DNA of 64,000 nucleotides from Pisaster brevispinus. Taxonomy: Eukaryota; Echinodermata; Asteroidea; Forcipulatida; Asteriidae. Positions within the stretch are counted from its first letter, which is position 1, and each line of letters begins with the position of its first letter. A program made the position numbers and the translations under genes. The notes beneath the pieces were generated by a model, which was not told the origin of the DNA, ran no database searches, and worked only from the letters and a program-made list of their open reading frames with translations. Shown one piece after another: positions 25,019-38,655 of the stretch. The stretch covers positions 22,228,742 to 22,292,741 of the forward strand of contig JAMKCF010000003.1 in the NCBI GenBank assembly GCA_023634235.1, read 5' to 3'.

Positions 25019-27857
25019 CTTCAATATTAAACATAAAAATACTATAAGTAAATAGCGTCATGGAATTGGAAACATTTGCCACATCTGCACACCATCGGTT
25101 CTTTTCAGGAACACACTAAAAAAAAAGAAATGTTTTTTACCGCAAACCTACTTCTTAACCAATGACCAACACATACAAAATGGTACCCTGCAAAATCACA
25201 CAACATGTACAAAGTAAAGCATCCAGTGTTTGTTCTTGAACGAACCACTCAAGAAAACAAAAGTCAAAGAGATTTTTTGAGAGACTTGTTACCCTCTCCA
25301 GTTTGTAAAAAATTATTTAAATTCAAGTCCACACTCTGCTGACCAGAAACACCAGAGCTCGAGTCCAGTGCACTTGACTGCTCGACCACGATACGCATAA
25401 AAAGTAGCACACAGACAAAAGGTAACATAAATACTGATAAGATCACTGCATAACAACAGCAACAAAATAATCACAGTCATGGCATGATTACCTCACTAAT
25501 ACTTCTGATAAAATCACCCAAAAAAGATCAAAATAACAGATCCAAAGAACACCTCTGGTCTTCATATTATTAAGGCCCTTTTTCAAAACGACAGCTTCGG
25601 CTTGAGCTACGGCTTATGTCCCGCCCACCTTTTTGAAGCCCCCTACCAGAAGCACCAATCAAAATAACTTACAGATCCTAAGCCGCAGCCCAAGCCAAAG
25701 CCGTGGTTTTGAAACTGGTCAAAATAATGAAGCTGTGATTGTGCGAGTCAGTTCTTATCAGCACACTCAAGCCACTGTTCTGCTGTTTGTGAAACTGACA
25801 GGCCACTGTCATTAATGAACGCATACTTCATGTTTCAATCAGCAGTTCTCATCGTACTTCAAGAAGTCACTGACTTCAACTGTATGTAACAATAGTGGAT
25901 TTGACGTTTTTTACTTGTTTTTGTAAAACAAGTTGCCAACTGGATTGTCTGACTTGGTGACCGACCGCTCATTACTGTGATTTATGGTCTGGACAACAAT
26001 GCAAACTCTAAAACAGAGGACGGGGGAACTATTAATTACCTTCAAATACTTAACGACCCCGTTGATGTTCATTAAATCAACAAACATGACAAGTTCACAA
26101 CATTCCTCCGTTCTAACCTTCGGCTAGTTTTAATACCCCACTACTGGAGGGTAGTAAAAAAAACAATTTGTTTCAAAATACGATTGTACTGAGACATCCT
26201 TGGAAATGCCACCGTCAGGTAAATTTCAGACATCTTTTGGGGTGTTCTGTTTCCAATTATCTGGGCAGTCCCCGGACATACGGGACCTCCCAACTTGACG
26301 TCAAAACCCATCAATCAACACTTGATGCAATCAAGGTAACGAACAATCTGCCACAAGTATGTGGGTCATCTTGGCGTGATGGAAGCTGAGGGAGCTACGA
26401 CAGTGGTGTAGACACCCTCCTTTATCCAGGCGGCAGGGGGGTAATCCATTTAGGACGTGACCCGCTTGAGTCAATCGAGTTTCCAGCGATGATAATAACT
26501 TGGGAATCATCCGTAGAGAACAGGCTGATAATAGCCATGGACAATATGACATATGCATTCACTGAGATATCTTCATTAGGAGAAAATACAGACATTAGCG
26601 ATGACGGTCGTTGATGTCTTTTTTAATTACAGCTAATCATCGTCAAGACTCTTGAATTAATTAGAATGAGGACCTTGCATATGTAAACTTTATGACAAGT
26701 TGGTTTTGCTATATTTAAAAAGTATGCATTGTATCACGGTGCACAGTTTAAAACATGGATGCCATTATAAACGACAGAAAAATGTAGAGAAAATCGCGTA
26801 CAGATCAAAAAAGTACAATTTCATTGTGTCACTGCAAACCTTAGATTCTTTATTGTTGTTTTTTTTCTTGTATTCTTTGTTGGACAATTACTTCCTATAA
26901 CAATTGAATCCTTTGTTACCACCACTCACGCCAGTTGTTTATAATTCGGGCTGCTCCACCACTCGCCCGGCCCCCGAAACAAAAAGGCAAAAGTTAGATG
27001 CCCATGGCTGCAAACCACTTCACCATGGTGGTACTCATGATAGTGATGGAAGCCTCACCAAACTTCAGCTGCCTGCAAGACTCGGTTGTATACGTCACCG
27101 CCAACGGGTGTGCACGCCAACGGTGATTACCAAAAATATCACTTGGTGTTAAAGGTATAATTGGCTGTAAGACAGTTATGATAAAAAACATCCTGCAAAC
27201 TAATTCTAGCCGACAATGTTGTCAATTTTCAGGAAGAACGCAAACTTTTTTCTGGAATCTGGAACCCAACACAAATGGAGACAAGTTTTGCTGCGTGTCT
27301 AGAGAACTGTGTATTGGTATCCTGAAGACCATTTTGGTGAAGCCAAACAAGTTTGCTAAGCTGAAATAAGTCAAACAGCCAAAGTATCAAAAACATGAAT
27401 CATTATGGCAGTTTGTTTTTATTATTGTTTTGCTCAATCGAAATGAATCATCAGCCAAAATACCATGCTATAAGATTGCTTTTTGGGTTTCTCACCAAAT
27501 CCGCTTAGTATACAAATTTGTAAAGCATTCTTTTCTGATTACAAGTTTTCTGAGATCTACACCTTCATGTCGACCAAATTTAAGACTTGCTAAGGTTGGA
27601 AATATCACATGAATTTGCTATTAAATCAAATAATACCATGAAACTATAGTTATACACTGCATACATAACAAATATTTTGGTTGGTAAACCTGTCTCTGCT
27701 AAGCAGTGTTTTTCTCTGGCCAGCCAATGTGTATCCTTGGACCTCGGTTGTAACTTTCAAATCATCCAGTTTAAACGTTTGAGAACAAAAATAAGTTTGA
27801 CAACTTGGGACTCCCTTAATTATCACTCTGAGTAGATGGAGCGAGAAGCAAACTTAC
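25019..27857 (-). other. NCBP3 intron 4
   Basis: Non-coding. It contains a SINE head fragment at 25325-25400. A fragment near 27440-27480 (CAGCCAAAATACCATG) comes from the CATAAAGCTGC element family. The short frame at 26904-27152 has no recognisable content. Confidence 0.7.
25325..25400 (-). repeat. SINE head fragment
   Basis: Minus strand GTATCGTGGTCGAGCAGTCA and CACTGGACTCGAGCTCTGG, the same tRNA-like head as at 14866. Confidence 0.65.
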
Positions 27858-27983
27858 AGGAAGAATCGTTGATCCATTCGATGGAGGAAGGATCGTACTC
27901 CTGAAAATAATTGAAGACATCTTGCGTACTCATTTTGTCAACACCTGATATGAAAATAGCTTCAGGCCGAACTCTCTGCCCAC
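27858..27983 (-). CDS. NCBP3: NCBP3 exon 4, RRM-like cap-binding domain, first part
   Basis: A 126-base exon (acceptor CTATTTTAG, donor GTAAGTTT). GT at its start completes the Gly codon left by exon 3, and its last base T opens a Cys codon. It encodes EAIFISGVDKMSTQDVFNYF and then EYDPSSIEWINDSS, colinear with human ETIYICGVDEMSTQDVFSYF and EYPPAHIEWLDDTS. The human WLDD motif, reported to be needed for cap binding, reads WIND here (residues 170-173). Confidence 0.97.
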
Positions 27984-29300
27984 CTAAAATAGAAAAAGAG
28001 AGAAGAAAACAAGAAACATTTATTCAATACAGTATGTACAATTTTGAGACATACTAGGGGCAGCACGTTGACACACTACATGTATTATTAGTTATCGCAC
28101 AAGCGCATATGATATACTGAAAAATATAGCGCTTCTGCGTTCCATATCCAACGAGGCAGACATATGGGTTGCAGACACGCTATATTTTTCCGTATTCCAT
28201 GAGCGGGCGTGTGTTAAAAATTTTATCTTCGAGCGAATTTGATGTGTAGCTTAAAATAGTGTGTTGTAGAGCAGGGTTTGGTATGGGCCGCTAAATACCA
28301 GAGGTTTGTATCACACTCTAGTTGCTAGGGATCGACCAATCAGCGTCGAGGATTCAAGCTTCCTTGAAAAAGTGAAGATAAATGGACTGCCAACATCACT
28401 CCAAGCAAGCAGAACCTCTTGCAAGCGAGTGAAATATATGATTGAAATAGTGCATTCCTGTTCAATAAAAGTCTCCTTGTTTTTGTGGTTTACCCCGAAT
28501 TACATGGAGTATGCAGATCACAACAAACCACAACATTATGTTGTTCATGTGAATGCATTCAAATGGTTAGAAGAGTACTTGCCAAAGATCGTGTACTCAT
28601 AGACCGCAAGACTCAATTAGTGTACATGTGTGGTACAATTACTTTAAAACTTGTTATGGGTCAAAAGTACCCCACCTTTGTGTTTTTTCTCTCATTCATC
28701 ACAGACAGTGTTTCACATTTCATTCTGCATCTTATAGCACAGAAAAACGTTGAAACACCTGTTCACACCTGTTCATTCGCGCAAAAGTACTTTCTCACGA
28801 TCTCCGTTCTCCATAACAACTTTATTCCTACTAATAACCACAACATGATTGCTGCTGTATTGCAGCGTAATCTCAACCTGCCGGGAATACGGGGCACTCA
28901 TATTCCAGACAGGTATATGCTCACTCTGGGGCAGGCAATGGGTATAGGAAGGAACACTTAAATGATTATGAAATATGAAGCAAACAGGTGGGGCCAATAA
29001 AGATCTCAAGCTGTCATGGGTACCAATGTATAGTCACCAGTCTTCATACATGTAAAGGGGGACATTACCCCCTTCACCATATATCAGCATGCTGGGATAA
29101 CTGCTGGGTTACCAGGGAATCAACGGCAGGCCAAACAAGGGGGTTACTCGGACTTTTGGATGTACTTGTTATTGATCTAGATGCAATGATCGGGAGATAA
29201 ATCACATCTTTTCTTGTCAAGCAGGAAACATACATTTCAGTTGAAGAATCCTGTTTTCATTTTGGCAAATCCAGCGTGACACTCTGAGATAAGTCCTTAC
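27984..29300 (-). other. NCBP3 intron 3
   Basis: Non-coding. A short inverted repeat with arms GGAAAAATATAGCG-like (about 28118-28131 and 28178-28191) is the only structure noted. Overlapping frames at 28306-28961 are unsupported. Confidence 0.65.
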
Positions 29301-29415
29301 CGATGGTAGATCCTGGTGGTAAAACAACCGCGGAGAGGTTATCCGACTTGCTAGGTTTCTGCTGAGTCTTAATTCCGAATCTCTTGGCACGGTTCGTGCG
29401 CTTCTCTTTACTTTC
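29301..29415 (-). CDS. NCBP3: NCBP3 exon 3 (residues 96-133 and a split Gly)
   Basis: A 115-base exon, acceptor CTTCAAG, donor GTAAGGAC, entering in phase 0 and leaving one base (G). It encodes ESKEKRTNRAKRFGIKTQQK, equivalent to the human EKKEQRAKRFHF region. The basic KRF motif marks the position. The rest is a Ser/Pro linker shorter than in the human protein. Confidence 0.92.
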
Positions 29416-29790
29416 CTTGAAGGAGAACAAAAACAGATTTTTAAACCTTTGAAAGTTTTCAGAATTGTCATAAACTTCTCTTTGTCTCAGGGTGTGTTGT
29501 TTTGGTCGACAGTGAAACTCTGCCTTCAGGTTGGCCGCTTTGGGCTATAAAAGCATCCGTTATGAAATGAATATGGTTGGCAAAAATATTTAAAAAGTAG
29601 TATGCAATGATTCATAAAATATCCTCTGAAAATGTGTGATTTTTGTTTGATTTCGTGACAGGGCATGGTCCGTCATTTTGTAAGACATATTTTTCGACTC
29701 CACAAAATGGTGGACCATATGTTCCACTGGATTTGTTTCCAGAGACAAAAAAATATATACAAAAATACAAAATTGTACAAACTTTCTTAC

Positions 29791-29862
29791 CTTTGACAGT
29801 ACGTCGAACCCAGTAACAAAATTTCCACAACTTTTATTTTGATACTTCTTGACAGTTTCCTT
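29791..29862 (-). CDS. NCBP3: NCBP3 exon 2 (residues 72-95)
   Basis: A 72-base phase 0/0 exon with acceptor TTTTTCCAG and donor GTAAGAAAG. It encodes KYQNKSCGNFVTGFDVLSK near its end, matching human RYENKAGSFITGIDVTSK in the conserved segment just before the RRM-like domain. Confidence 0.93.
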
Positions 29863-30224
29863 CTGGAAAAAGAAAAATACAAAATTTAAATCAACTTAAA
29901 ACTAAAGGAGAACATCAGGAAAAGTACTGACATAATAGAACAAATCTACCAAGAATAATTTACAAAGCAACTTTTATATACATATATTGCTGTCAAGTTA
30001 AATGAGGCGAAGTCCATTAACTTTGGTGTTTGCAGGGAAGAGAGTCATCGCTGACAAAAAAGGTATACAAACTATGATCCAAATTATAGGAGGTGTGTTC
30101 AAATGGTGGCATTTCCACCCTATGAAGTTATAGATTTCAGAGAGCTTCTTCGTGTAGGTACTCCAGCATGGTGACCAATAAAAAAGCGATGTCCTCTGAC
30201 ATGTCTGTGAAGAGTTGAGGTAAT

Positions 30225-30350
30225 AATGACTAGTTCTTATTTATAGCGCATTTTACAATAAAGTATCGATGCGCTTTACATTAATGCCCTGGTCATTGGG
30301 CCAATAACATTCCTTTAATCTTTCTAAGCTCCCTGGGGAGTATACAGCTT
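30225..30350 (-). repeat. SINE tail fragment
   Basis: TATAGCGCATTTTACAATAA and CTGGTCATTGGGCCAATAAC match the tail of the SINE at 39500-39830. Confidence 0.6.
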
Positions 30351-31960
30351 TTTAAAACTTTTTAAAATCTAAGTTATTTTGAAATTGTGGCACTAGGAAG
30401 AGTACACAGAGGTTTTCCAGTTCACCACGAGTCGGCCACAATTCCCACATATTGGGGTGCAACTCACACGTACCAGCGAACTTTATAATGTTGGCTGTAA
30501 AATCAAGGTATTTTGAATTTGTGGTGCTGAGAGTACAGATATAGTTTTCCAGTCCACCACCAGAGGGGAGAACATACAAATATCAAGCACATTGGATGAA
30601 TCCTGGACCCATCTTTTCCAGGCATCTAAACTGACAAATCTTCAAACCACCAATCAACAATTGGTACCATTGCCGTTTGTTTAAAAAAATATGTACACAA
30701 ATAAGTACTGAGATAGTTTTGGTTTCTACAAAGTTAACATTTATCTGGGAAAAGAGATCAACCTTTCATCTAAGAACAGTGCCCTTATCACATGTATATA
30801 TTTTTAAAAAATAATAACTCAACAATCAAGAGCGGTACTCTTGTTGACCCGATTGTCCAAAATGGTAAAAGCAGATTGAGAAAATGTTTGGCAAAAAAAC
30901 AGATTAAAAAACAAAAACGGATGACTGCTGTTCTTTCTCACTCAATTAAACAAAAATCTGTTTTAAATTTCAAAATATGGAAACAGGACACAATATGGAA
31001 ATATTTTATGCGTACAGGTACAAACTTTGTTTAGGACAACTTGGCAGTATAGGGATGCTTAAAGTCAAGAGTGAGACCTTGAACCAAGTCCAAAGCTTCC
31101 CAGACTGCGGATACATCACCAAGCCAGCTGCCACAAACAATTCAGGTCTTAAGTAGTAATATAAAAGAGATAAGCATCGCTTGGGTAAGTATGTTAGGAA
31201 GTCCCACCATACCTGCATTGATCAAACAGTTACAAGGTCAGCCAGGATTTCTCCATATTGGAGCAAAACTCTTCTTCCAACAAATTGTCTACAAATGCAT
31301 CAAACTATAAACATTCGATCTGAGCCCGATGGTCGAAAAGTTTACCCACAACCACGCAATGCTGTAAATCACATCTTAAAATTAAACGCTGATGGTCATG
31401 CAACTAGACTTTAAAACTGCATTACAATGAGCGAATGGGGTACTGACACGAGAGTAGATTATCGCATCTGTCTCGCCGCACCAAGACACTTACTTGCTCA
31501 CGGGGTGTTATAAATCCAGAAGCGAACGTTTATTTAACGGTAAATCGCCGGTAATCAAGACGACATATCAACACAGCTGAGGGTGTCCACACAAACAATA
31601 CACACGGATCCCATAAACACAGCAGCAGCTGACTGAACACGTTGGCAGCCCAACACTCTCAAGAGAAACTGTCGGACTAATCCGTTGCCTCAGCTCTAAA
31701 TAGGAAACGGAGGTTCTGAAGAGACTGGTGAGAAGGGGGGGAGGGTGTTTGAGGTAGCCCAGTGCCTTGCCACATGACAACTGACATGCCTCGTGGCACT
31801 GTACCTAAGACACTCGGGTGTGAGTCAATGTATGGGTGGCGGCAACCATGCAGATACGGTCTAGCACTAGCCGGGCAACTGACACGCAACATATCCCTCC
31901 GATCGCCAGTGTGCACCACCGTGAATTCTGTACGCAATCCACGGGCATTTCCACATAGAA

Positions 31961-31982
31961 TGTACATGTACATGTACATGTA
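31961..31982. repeat. ATGTAC short tandem palindrome
   Basis: ATGTACATGTACATGTACAT, the longest of many TACATGTA-type palindromes in the window. Confidence 0.9.
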
Positions 31983-33230
31983 TCTCTCTCCTCCCCTCCT
32001 CGTCGGGCTCACTTATGTGTGTCACTTCCTCTGGATAAGATTAGTGTATTATTCCTTTTGCCGTCATTGATAACTCCACCCAGTTATAAATGGTCCAAGT
32101 GGGTTTTTGTAACTGACTCAAGCTACAGTTTTCCTATTTGAATTATTAGCAATCTGGCTCTTTTATGTCCTAATTGGACCATTATCCAACGAGCGTTCTT
32201 CGCAGCGGCAGCCGGTGGTTATTCTCAACTCTCAAGACACCTGCTTCATATAAAACAGGAGGTATTTTCACGTTAGGGCAATCAACAAAAAATGGCCCCT
32301 AGACCATACTTGGATCTTCTTACAAGGGAAAACTAAATTAGTTCAACACAGGGGACGTCACATGTTTGCCAAGAAAATCCAAAATATCTCTACTAAGCAG
32401 TTTTATGTATTCAATTGAAGGATATCCTTAGGTAGTTAAGTTAGTCCTGATTTTTTTGTAATTTCTTAAAGGTGTCCACAAGTTGCACTTTCCATGACCA
32501 ACTTGGTGTATAAACTTCTGACCTTTGACCCAGTACAAAACTAGCCAATTAAATAAAAGTGATCCTGTGCAACTATTTTTTACGTCAAAACAATAAGAAA
32601 TAATTACAGGCAGTTCTAATAAAGAACTTTGCTACGCCCGACGGGCATCTCAAAGTGCTCATTATTTTTACGACAGGCATGACAGGTATGCAGAGCTGTG
32701 TTTGGTTGGCGCTGACACTGCAGCAGCAGGAGTGAATTTTGACAATACAGCCAGCTTATTAGCGTTCTTTTTCGGCAGGAAGTGAGGCGAGTTGTTTGAG
32801 CCTGTTTTTGTGAGACCTTTTAGGTCTCCTACGAGCTTCATGAATGTTTAGCTCTCTGACAGGCTTGCATGATTCTCAAATTCATCAGCTATCGTATGTG
32901 TACATATGTACATGCATGTAAGTGTGACTATCATCAGGAGCTTGAAGAACCTCGATACGGACGCAGCGATAAACCAGAAATACACCGAGAGCGGACCGTG
33001 AAAGGACCCTTTATGAAGGCTGCGTGGCCTTTCCTTTTCCTTGTATCTTTGAATGTGTGACGTAACCAAACAATACAATCTCACTCAAGTCCAAATGGAG
33101 GTAATTGTGAGATAAAATTGTAGGGTTCGCAGGGCGATGCAGCACAATCTGCAGTCAATGCTTCCCAGAAACACCGGGCCTAATCCAATCTCTAAACAAG
33201 CGTACTGTTATTTTTTTTATTTCGATTTTT

Positions 33231-33310
33231 TTAAGGCATTACACAACACACGGGACCTGCATACAGCTTACTGTCCAATCCGAAGGAGGAAGGCCAGCCT
33301 CGCTACCATG
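33231..33310 (-). repeat. SINE body fragment
   Basis: GCATTACACAACACACGGGA and CCAATCCGAAGGA match the body of the SINE at 21290-21625. Confidence 0.55.
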
Positions 33311-33845
33311 AGCAGCGCGCCGTATCGATACCTCTCGTCACTAACCCCTGGTAGAGATGTACTGAGAAACAACGCTAATTTGGCTCCCAATGGTGACTAC
33401 TTTGCATGCACGCTTGTTAAAAACTTTTGAGCGAATGTATGGCGCTTGTAGGACGCTTAATACGCGCGTGTGCAAATTAAAGTATTTTGATGCGATTCCA
33501 TTTCAAATGAATCATGTTTTTACACGGTCACCCTAAACTGCATACAGTTAGACATATCGAAAATCAAAGAAGAATGACAGAGGACCAGTTGCTCTTTGAC
33601 TTGATGCCTCTTTTACGGGTTACCGTACTTGAGCGCGCCAAGGCCTAATTAAAATGTACTAGATTCTAGCACATTTCAATGAACCAATTCCAGGGGTTAT
33701 GATCGAGCAAGGCATGCTGGGAAAAATGGCGCAGCGAGATCAATCACCCCTGGGAACGAGGATGGAGGAAGGCATACACAGCCGCTCAGTTGGTTGACAT
33801 TTTTACACACAACCAGGTGAAGGGTAAAGCTTTGACACATCAGGG

Positions 33846-33990
33846 GTGGATTTCACAAAGAGTTAAGACTAGTCTTATCTCGAGTTAGGACGAGTTACTC
33901 GTCCTAACTTAGGACTAGCCTTAAGTTTTTAATAGCTCCTAGGACTAGTCCTAAGTTAGGACTATCGTTGTGAAATCGACCCCAGGTTTT
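33846..33990. mobile_element. Foldback MITE (CGAGTTAGGACGAG type)
   Basis: About 145 bp, almost wholly self-complementary: GGTGGATTTCACAAAGAGTT at the left and GTTGTGAAATCGACCCC at the right, with nested CGAGTTAGGACGAGTTACTC and CCTAACTTAGGACTAG in between. Confidence 0.85.
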
Positions 33991-34449
33991 TCAATAAAAG
34001 TGTGGTGTGATAGCACCTGTGCAAATCACCACAAGAGATGTGGCTGTTTTGATAAATTGCTTCAATGTTTAGTATAAGAAACTACATCGGGTCAAGATCA
34101 CTGTATGCATTTATATAGGGCTGGTTGCAGGTCCTTTTGGTTGGTAAGCAGTTTGCAACACCTAAGTCTTTTACAATCATGACATATCACATGTGGTTGA
34201 TTTTTTTCCTCAACAAAAAAACAAAGTCTACTCATGTAGCTGTCACACATGTCACAATCTTGATCTTCTGAGCAGTATCAGAGTTGAAGGTGTCAATACT
34301 CATGAACAATGTTAGTCTTTGTTTTGGTCCCAGACGTCAAGATCTCAACTTCAACACTGTCAAACATCATTATCTATGAATCTTCCATGTGATTATTTCT
34401 TGAAGCCGAAATTATCTATGTCAGCATAAATAACCATCTTTCTACACAT

Positions 34450-34630
34450 GGCCCAATTTCATAAAGCTGCTTAAGCACAAAAAGTAGCTAAGCACAACAG
34501 ATGCTTAACAAAATAAGGTTACCAGCCAAACTACCATGTCACATGTACAATTTGTGACCGGTATCCTGCTCATTTCTGCTTAGCAGACACTTGTTAAGCA
34601 ATAGTTTCTGCTTTATGCAGCTCTATGAAA
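34450..34630. mobile_element. CATAAAGCTGC-family MITE, complete copy
   Basis: Inverted ends GGCCCAATTTCATAAAGCTG and (other strand) TTTCATAGAGCTGCATAAAG frame about 180 bp with the internal AATAAGGTTACCAGCC landmark. Confidence 0.75.
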
Positions 34631-34666
34631 GGTCTGGAATTTTGGGGGCAAATTCATAGAACCGTA

Positions 34667-35290
34667 GGGCTCGTATCTTAACATTTTCACTGGACCAGAC
34701 AATGTGTTTGAAGTAATACTTCTATTTCTATTTCTATGGGGGTTCTCATCATAGGCTGTTCGGTATCTAGATGAGGGACAACTGTGTGGTGCTTCCAACA
34801 GTGGACACTTAGTGATTGTGCTATCTTTACATACATATACAAGTGTGAATTGATTGAGTTGGTGCAAGCAAGTAAAAAGAAAAATTATCTGCATTAATTG
34901 GCGTGGATTGCCTCCTCCTTTAACAGCTCCACTGTGGGCAGCTCAAAGGCTTTCTAAGGACATGAATCCCTGTTACATGACCAGAACCAAAATGGGAAAA
35001 TAAAAACTACACAGTTTCAAAATTAAACTGTTTTACTTAACAAGCACTAAGAAAAGATCTATCTCATTTGTCTTATGGGCAGTACTCCCATACTCAACAG
35101 AATTGAAAGATAATTATTGGATTCTAAGTCAACATCTGAACATGAATTTTTGTTTAATTAAAGACGTGGTGAGCCACAGTGTGTTATTATTAAAAAATAA
35201 AAGACCGTCAGACTTGTCTGGTCATTTGAAAGCTTACCGCCCCAAACACTGGCCAGAGCCTGCTGTTCGGTGTTAATTTAGAGCCCTGAG
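34667..35290. mobile_element. TIR element, third copy, expanded
   Basis: AGGGCTCGTATCTTAACATT and CACTGGACCAGAC at the left, AGACCGTCAGACTTGTC and TTTAGAGCCCTG at the right. It is longer than the other copies, so it carries an internal insertion. A small related piece (CACTGGACCAGAAAAATTTC) lies at 52929. Confidence 0.6.
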
Positions 35291-36339
35291 ACAACTCTTA
35301 AAACTCTAGGTAAAACCGAATAACAAAAGAAACCAGACATATTTTCCTTTTGGCCTTAATGTGGAAACTATCATGACTATGACCGCGTCCTAATCGAGCG
35401 ACTTTGGCTATGGCTATCACCAGTTGCAGCAGTGACATTATTGAAGAACAGGTCTTTCCAGCAATCAAGCCACAGCCGCTGCCATCATTAAGACATGGCC
35501 ATGGACCTTGTGTGTTGACGGCATCACTTGATAAAACAATGGCAACTTCATACACATCTATGTACATGCAGCGCAAAAGATTGGCCAATGAGCAACCTTA
35601 ATTTGACCTCTAGCCGAGGGCGCCCTGATCAAATGACGTCACATGCATTTAAGGTCTATTGACTTTAACAAAAGTAAAAATTTTAAAAAATAGCAGGGCA
35701 ACGATAACGCTTATTTAAAAACCCAGATTGGGAGACATTCTCAAATAATGTACATGTTCCACACCTGTTTTTGTATCTTCAGCACATAACGTAGTTGATG
35801 ACTTCAATCTCTAATTAAGCTTGTAATTCCAAGTATTTCCCTTATTTTCAGCATCACGGTAATCTTCAACTCATACTGACGAACAATACAAACGCCTCTC
35901 AGCTGTTTCTTTAGCTGGAATTTCCCTGGAAACTGATTCACTTTAGGACATTAAATAAGTTGTTAATAAAGAGAGATTAGCTTGGCTTTGCTGACATGGC
36001 GCCGTGCAAGGAATACTGTGCATAAATATGTCTGTATACTACACTCATTGCTCATCCGTCAACATGAATGTCATACATCAAAAAAACATTCTCTAAATTT
36101 GTTTCTGAAAACATAAATTTGTTACTTCCTTTATATTTGCATGTTAAAAAAGGTATGACACATCATTGGGTTTTGGAAGACTGCACTGTGCCTTTAGTTT
36201 TTAATTATTAGGCCTACTACTCTTCTGTCAGTTATAATGAACCAAAGGAATCTTCAAACTTGCCTTGCACTGTACTGCTGAAGATGCCTGTGCAGAGAAT
36301 ATGTGGGAGGAAAACTTTAACTGGGATTTAAAAAAAAAC

Positions 36340-36480
36340 GCGCAATCAGGTAGGGACTGAAAACCCAATCCACATGCAAGGCTCCGGTCTGAGGTGGGAT
36401 TCAAACTGCGGCCCACAGACTGAAGCCCACAGCTAGGTGAACGCCGAACGGCAGGGAAGAAACCACTGAGCTGATCTTAA
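36340..36480 (-). repeat. tRNA-derived repeat, single copy
   Basis: CAGGTAGGGACTGAAAACCC and CAATCCACATGCAAGGCTCC, with a minus-strand B-box-like GTTTGAATCCCACC. Same family as the duplicated copy at 50064. Confidence 0.65.
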
Positions 36481-37394
36481 GGCCTAAAAGCCCATATCCC
36501 TGTCCCCATATGCATGATCGTCACATTATGGGCTATTCATGGGTGAAATCCGAGTCCAAGCAACACTGGCAACCATCATGGCGCACTGATTTTGAAACAA
36601 TGTGGTACACAGCTATAAAACCTAGCTTTATTTATTTATTTTTTTTTTACTGCAGGCCTTGAACTTCGCTCTTGAAGGAGCAGGGCAAATTTCCTCTGGT
36701 GAGGGGCACTCTGTGAGGAAAATGTAAACTTGTATTGGAACTTTGCAAAGGGCACCACAGCAAAAGCACAGGGCACCACGGCAATTGCTGTGGGTGTCGT
36801 GGGTATATTTCAAGATGACCCTTGTGCATGTATGGGCCATATTCATGTACAACCAACAAGTCAATTTAGGTCAAGTTTTAGGAAAAACACAGAATAACAT
36901 TTCAATCATCTGCAAATTAGGTGCTTATTTTGAGGAAATTGGCAAAAGTCGGAGGTCGGAGCGAGCCGGAGGTTATATTTATAATATTATGTTATCTGTT
37001 GAAATGGCAACTCACCTACCTGCCTATACAGTGTGACATGCAGCTGATCATTGGCATTTCGATGTTATTATTTTATTGGATGCCATCTTTGCTATCGATA
37101 TTGGGAAGCTTTATTCAATGAATTGTGAGTGATACACATTCTTTATCCCGTTGCAATTTTAACATAAATCGTTGTGTTACCTGTGACTAACATATGATTC
37201 GAACTGCCTCCAGCTACTTGGCAATTTTGGTGGTCTAGTGGTCAGATATCTGCTCTAGTGCCCCCCCCCCCTGTTTCCCAAAGTTCTCAAGCGTTTTTTT
37301 TTTTTCAAAGAAACTTGCCACAAGTGTTCATTTGTTCAAAAAGTTCTACATGGTGACATCAAACAAATTCTAACATTTGAAATTGTTGGTAGTT

Positions 37395-37636
37395 TTTGCC
37401 CAATTTGGGTCAAAAATTTTCCCATAATTTCTGTATTTCAACTACATGTGTATAAATGTTGATCTCACGAGTTTGATATCGAAGTTTTTAGGTGAAAAAA
37501 GGCGATTTGGTTTTCCACAATTTCCTCAGGACTCTGAGGGCCTGTTTAACTTTAAAACTTTTACAGGTTTGTTATTTCATGTGTAATGTTGGATCGCACA
37601 AAGTGTGGATTTCATTCTTTGACAATTACCAATGAT
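37395..37636. mobile_element. Starfish-type dispersed element, partial
   Basis: TTTACAGGTTTGTTATTTCA and the terminal TTTGACAATTACCAATGATT match the family. The other end is not clear. Confidence 0.5.
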
Positions 37637-38229
37637 TGCTGTGTGCTTTCAAATTAATAGAATGATGTTACAACAGTGTTCATGTACATTGTGTTTTTGT
37701 AGCTTTGCGTACTACACTTTGCTTCATAAAGTATCAAGAAACCGATCTTGACCAGCACCAGGATGCCTTCATAAATATGTTGACCTTCGGAGTTCATTGC
37801 ACTAATTGATTTAGGTAGCTAGTTACATTCTTTTCCCGCTTTTTTCCCCCATTTTGTTGCTCGATGAAAGTATTTTGCAGATAAATTTTCACTTTAAATT
37901 TTTGATGTATGGGAAAGGATATTAAAAGTGACAGCATAAAAATGCGAAAAAGCTTTAGAAGTTGAAGAGGTCAGTGTAAGTCAGTGTTTGGTAAATGTGT
38001 CACTCTTCTCACTTTGGAACTTTTACATTTGGTTTTCATCATCTCTTGGAAGATTAGAAATAAAAAAAATCATACAGACATAAATACTTGTATCCCTCAT
38101 TTTCAATATTAAATCTCTCCATGACCAGTTCAGTTACAGGTGCCATCCCCTGTTTACTTTGTTATAAGTAATTGGTGAGTGTAAAAAAAGAAAAATTTGC
38201 CAGGCCCCTGGGGTTGGGGGAAGGCCCCT

Positions 38230-38490
38230 CCCATTGGTTGAGCCATTGAATTATATAGCATTCTGTCGTTTACCATCGGAACGTGGGTTCGAATCCCAGT
38301 CATGACACTTGTGTGTCCTTGGGCGTGACACTTAACTATTTACTTCTCATCACCCCAAGTTACAAGTGTAAACGGGTAGAACGTTGATGTGAAAGGTGAG
38401 CAACCTGTGCGTCCATTTTGGCTGCCGGTGCTGCATACTCCAAAAGAGTTGAACATGTTTCAGGAATGATTGAGGCCCGACGATAACGGG
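38230..38490 (+). repeat. tRNA-derived SINE, plus orientation
   Basis: B-box GTGGGTTCGAATCCCAGTC at about 38283, then CATGACACTTGTGTGTCCTT and GACACTTAACTATTTACTTC, the standard body of this SINE group. Confidence 0.75.
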
Positions 38491-38572
38491 TAGTAAGTGC
38501 CTGGTTCATACTTCACGCAAAAGAGAGGTTAATTTGACGTCACAAATTTGCAAAAAACACTTTCCCATGTTG

Positions 38573-38573
38573 A

Positions 38574-38610
<37 letters not shown>

Positions 38611-38655
38611 GATTTATAGAGCGCCTTAATGCAAGCCTCAAAGCACTTTACAGTA
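38573..38655. repeat. AAT microsatellite with SINE/LINE tail
   Basis: About twelve AAT/ATA triplets followed by GGATTTATAGAGCGCCTTAA and AAAGCACTTTACA, a common retroelement 3' end read on the other strand. Confidence 0.75.
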
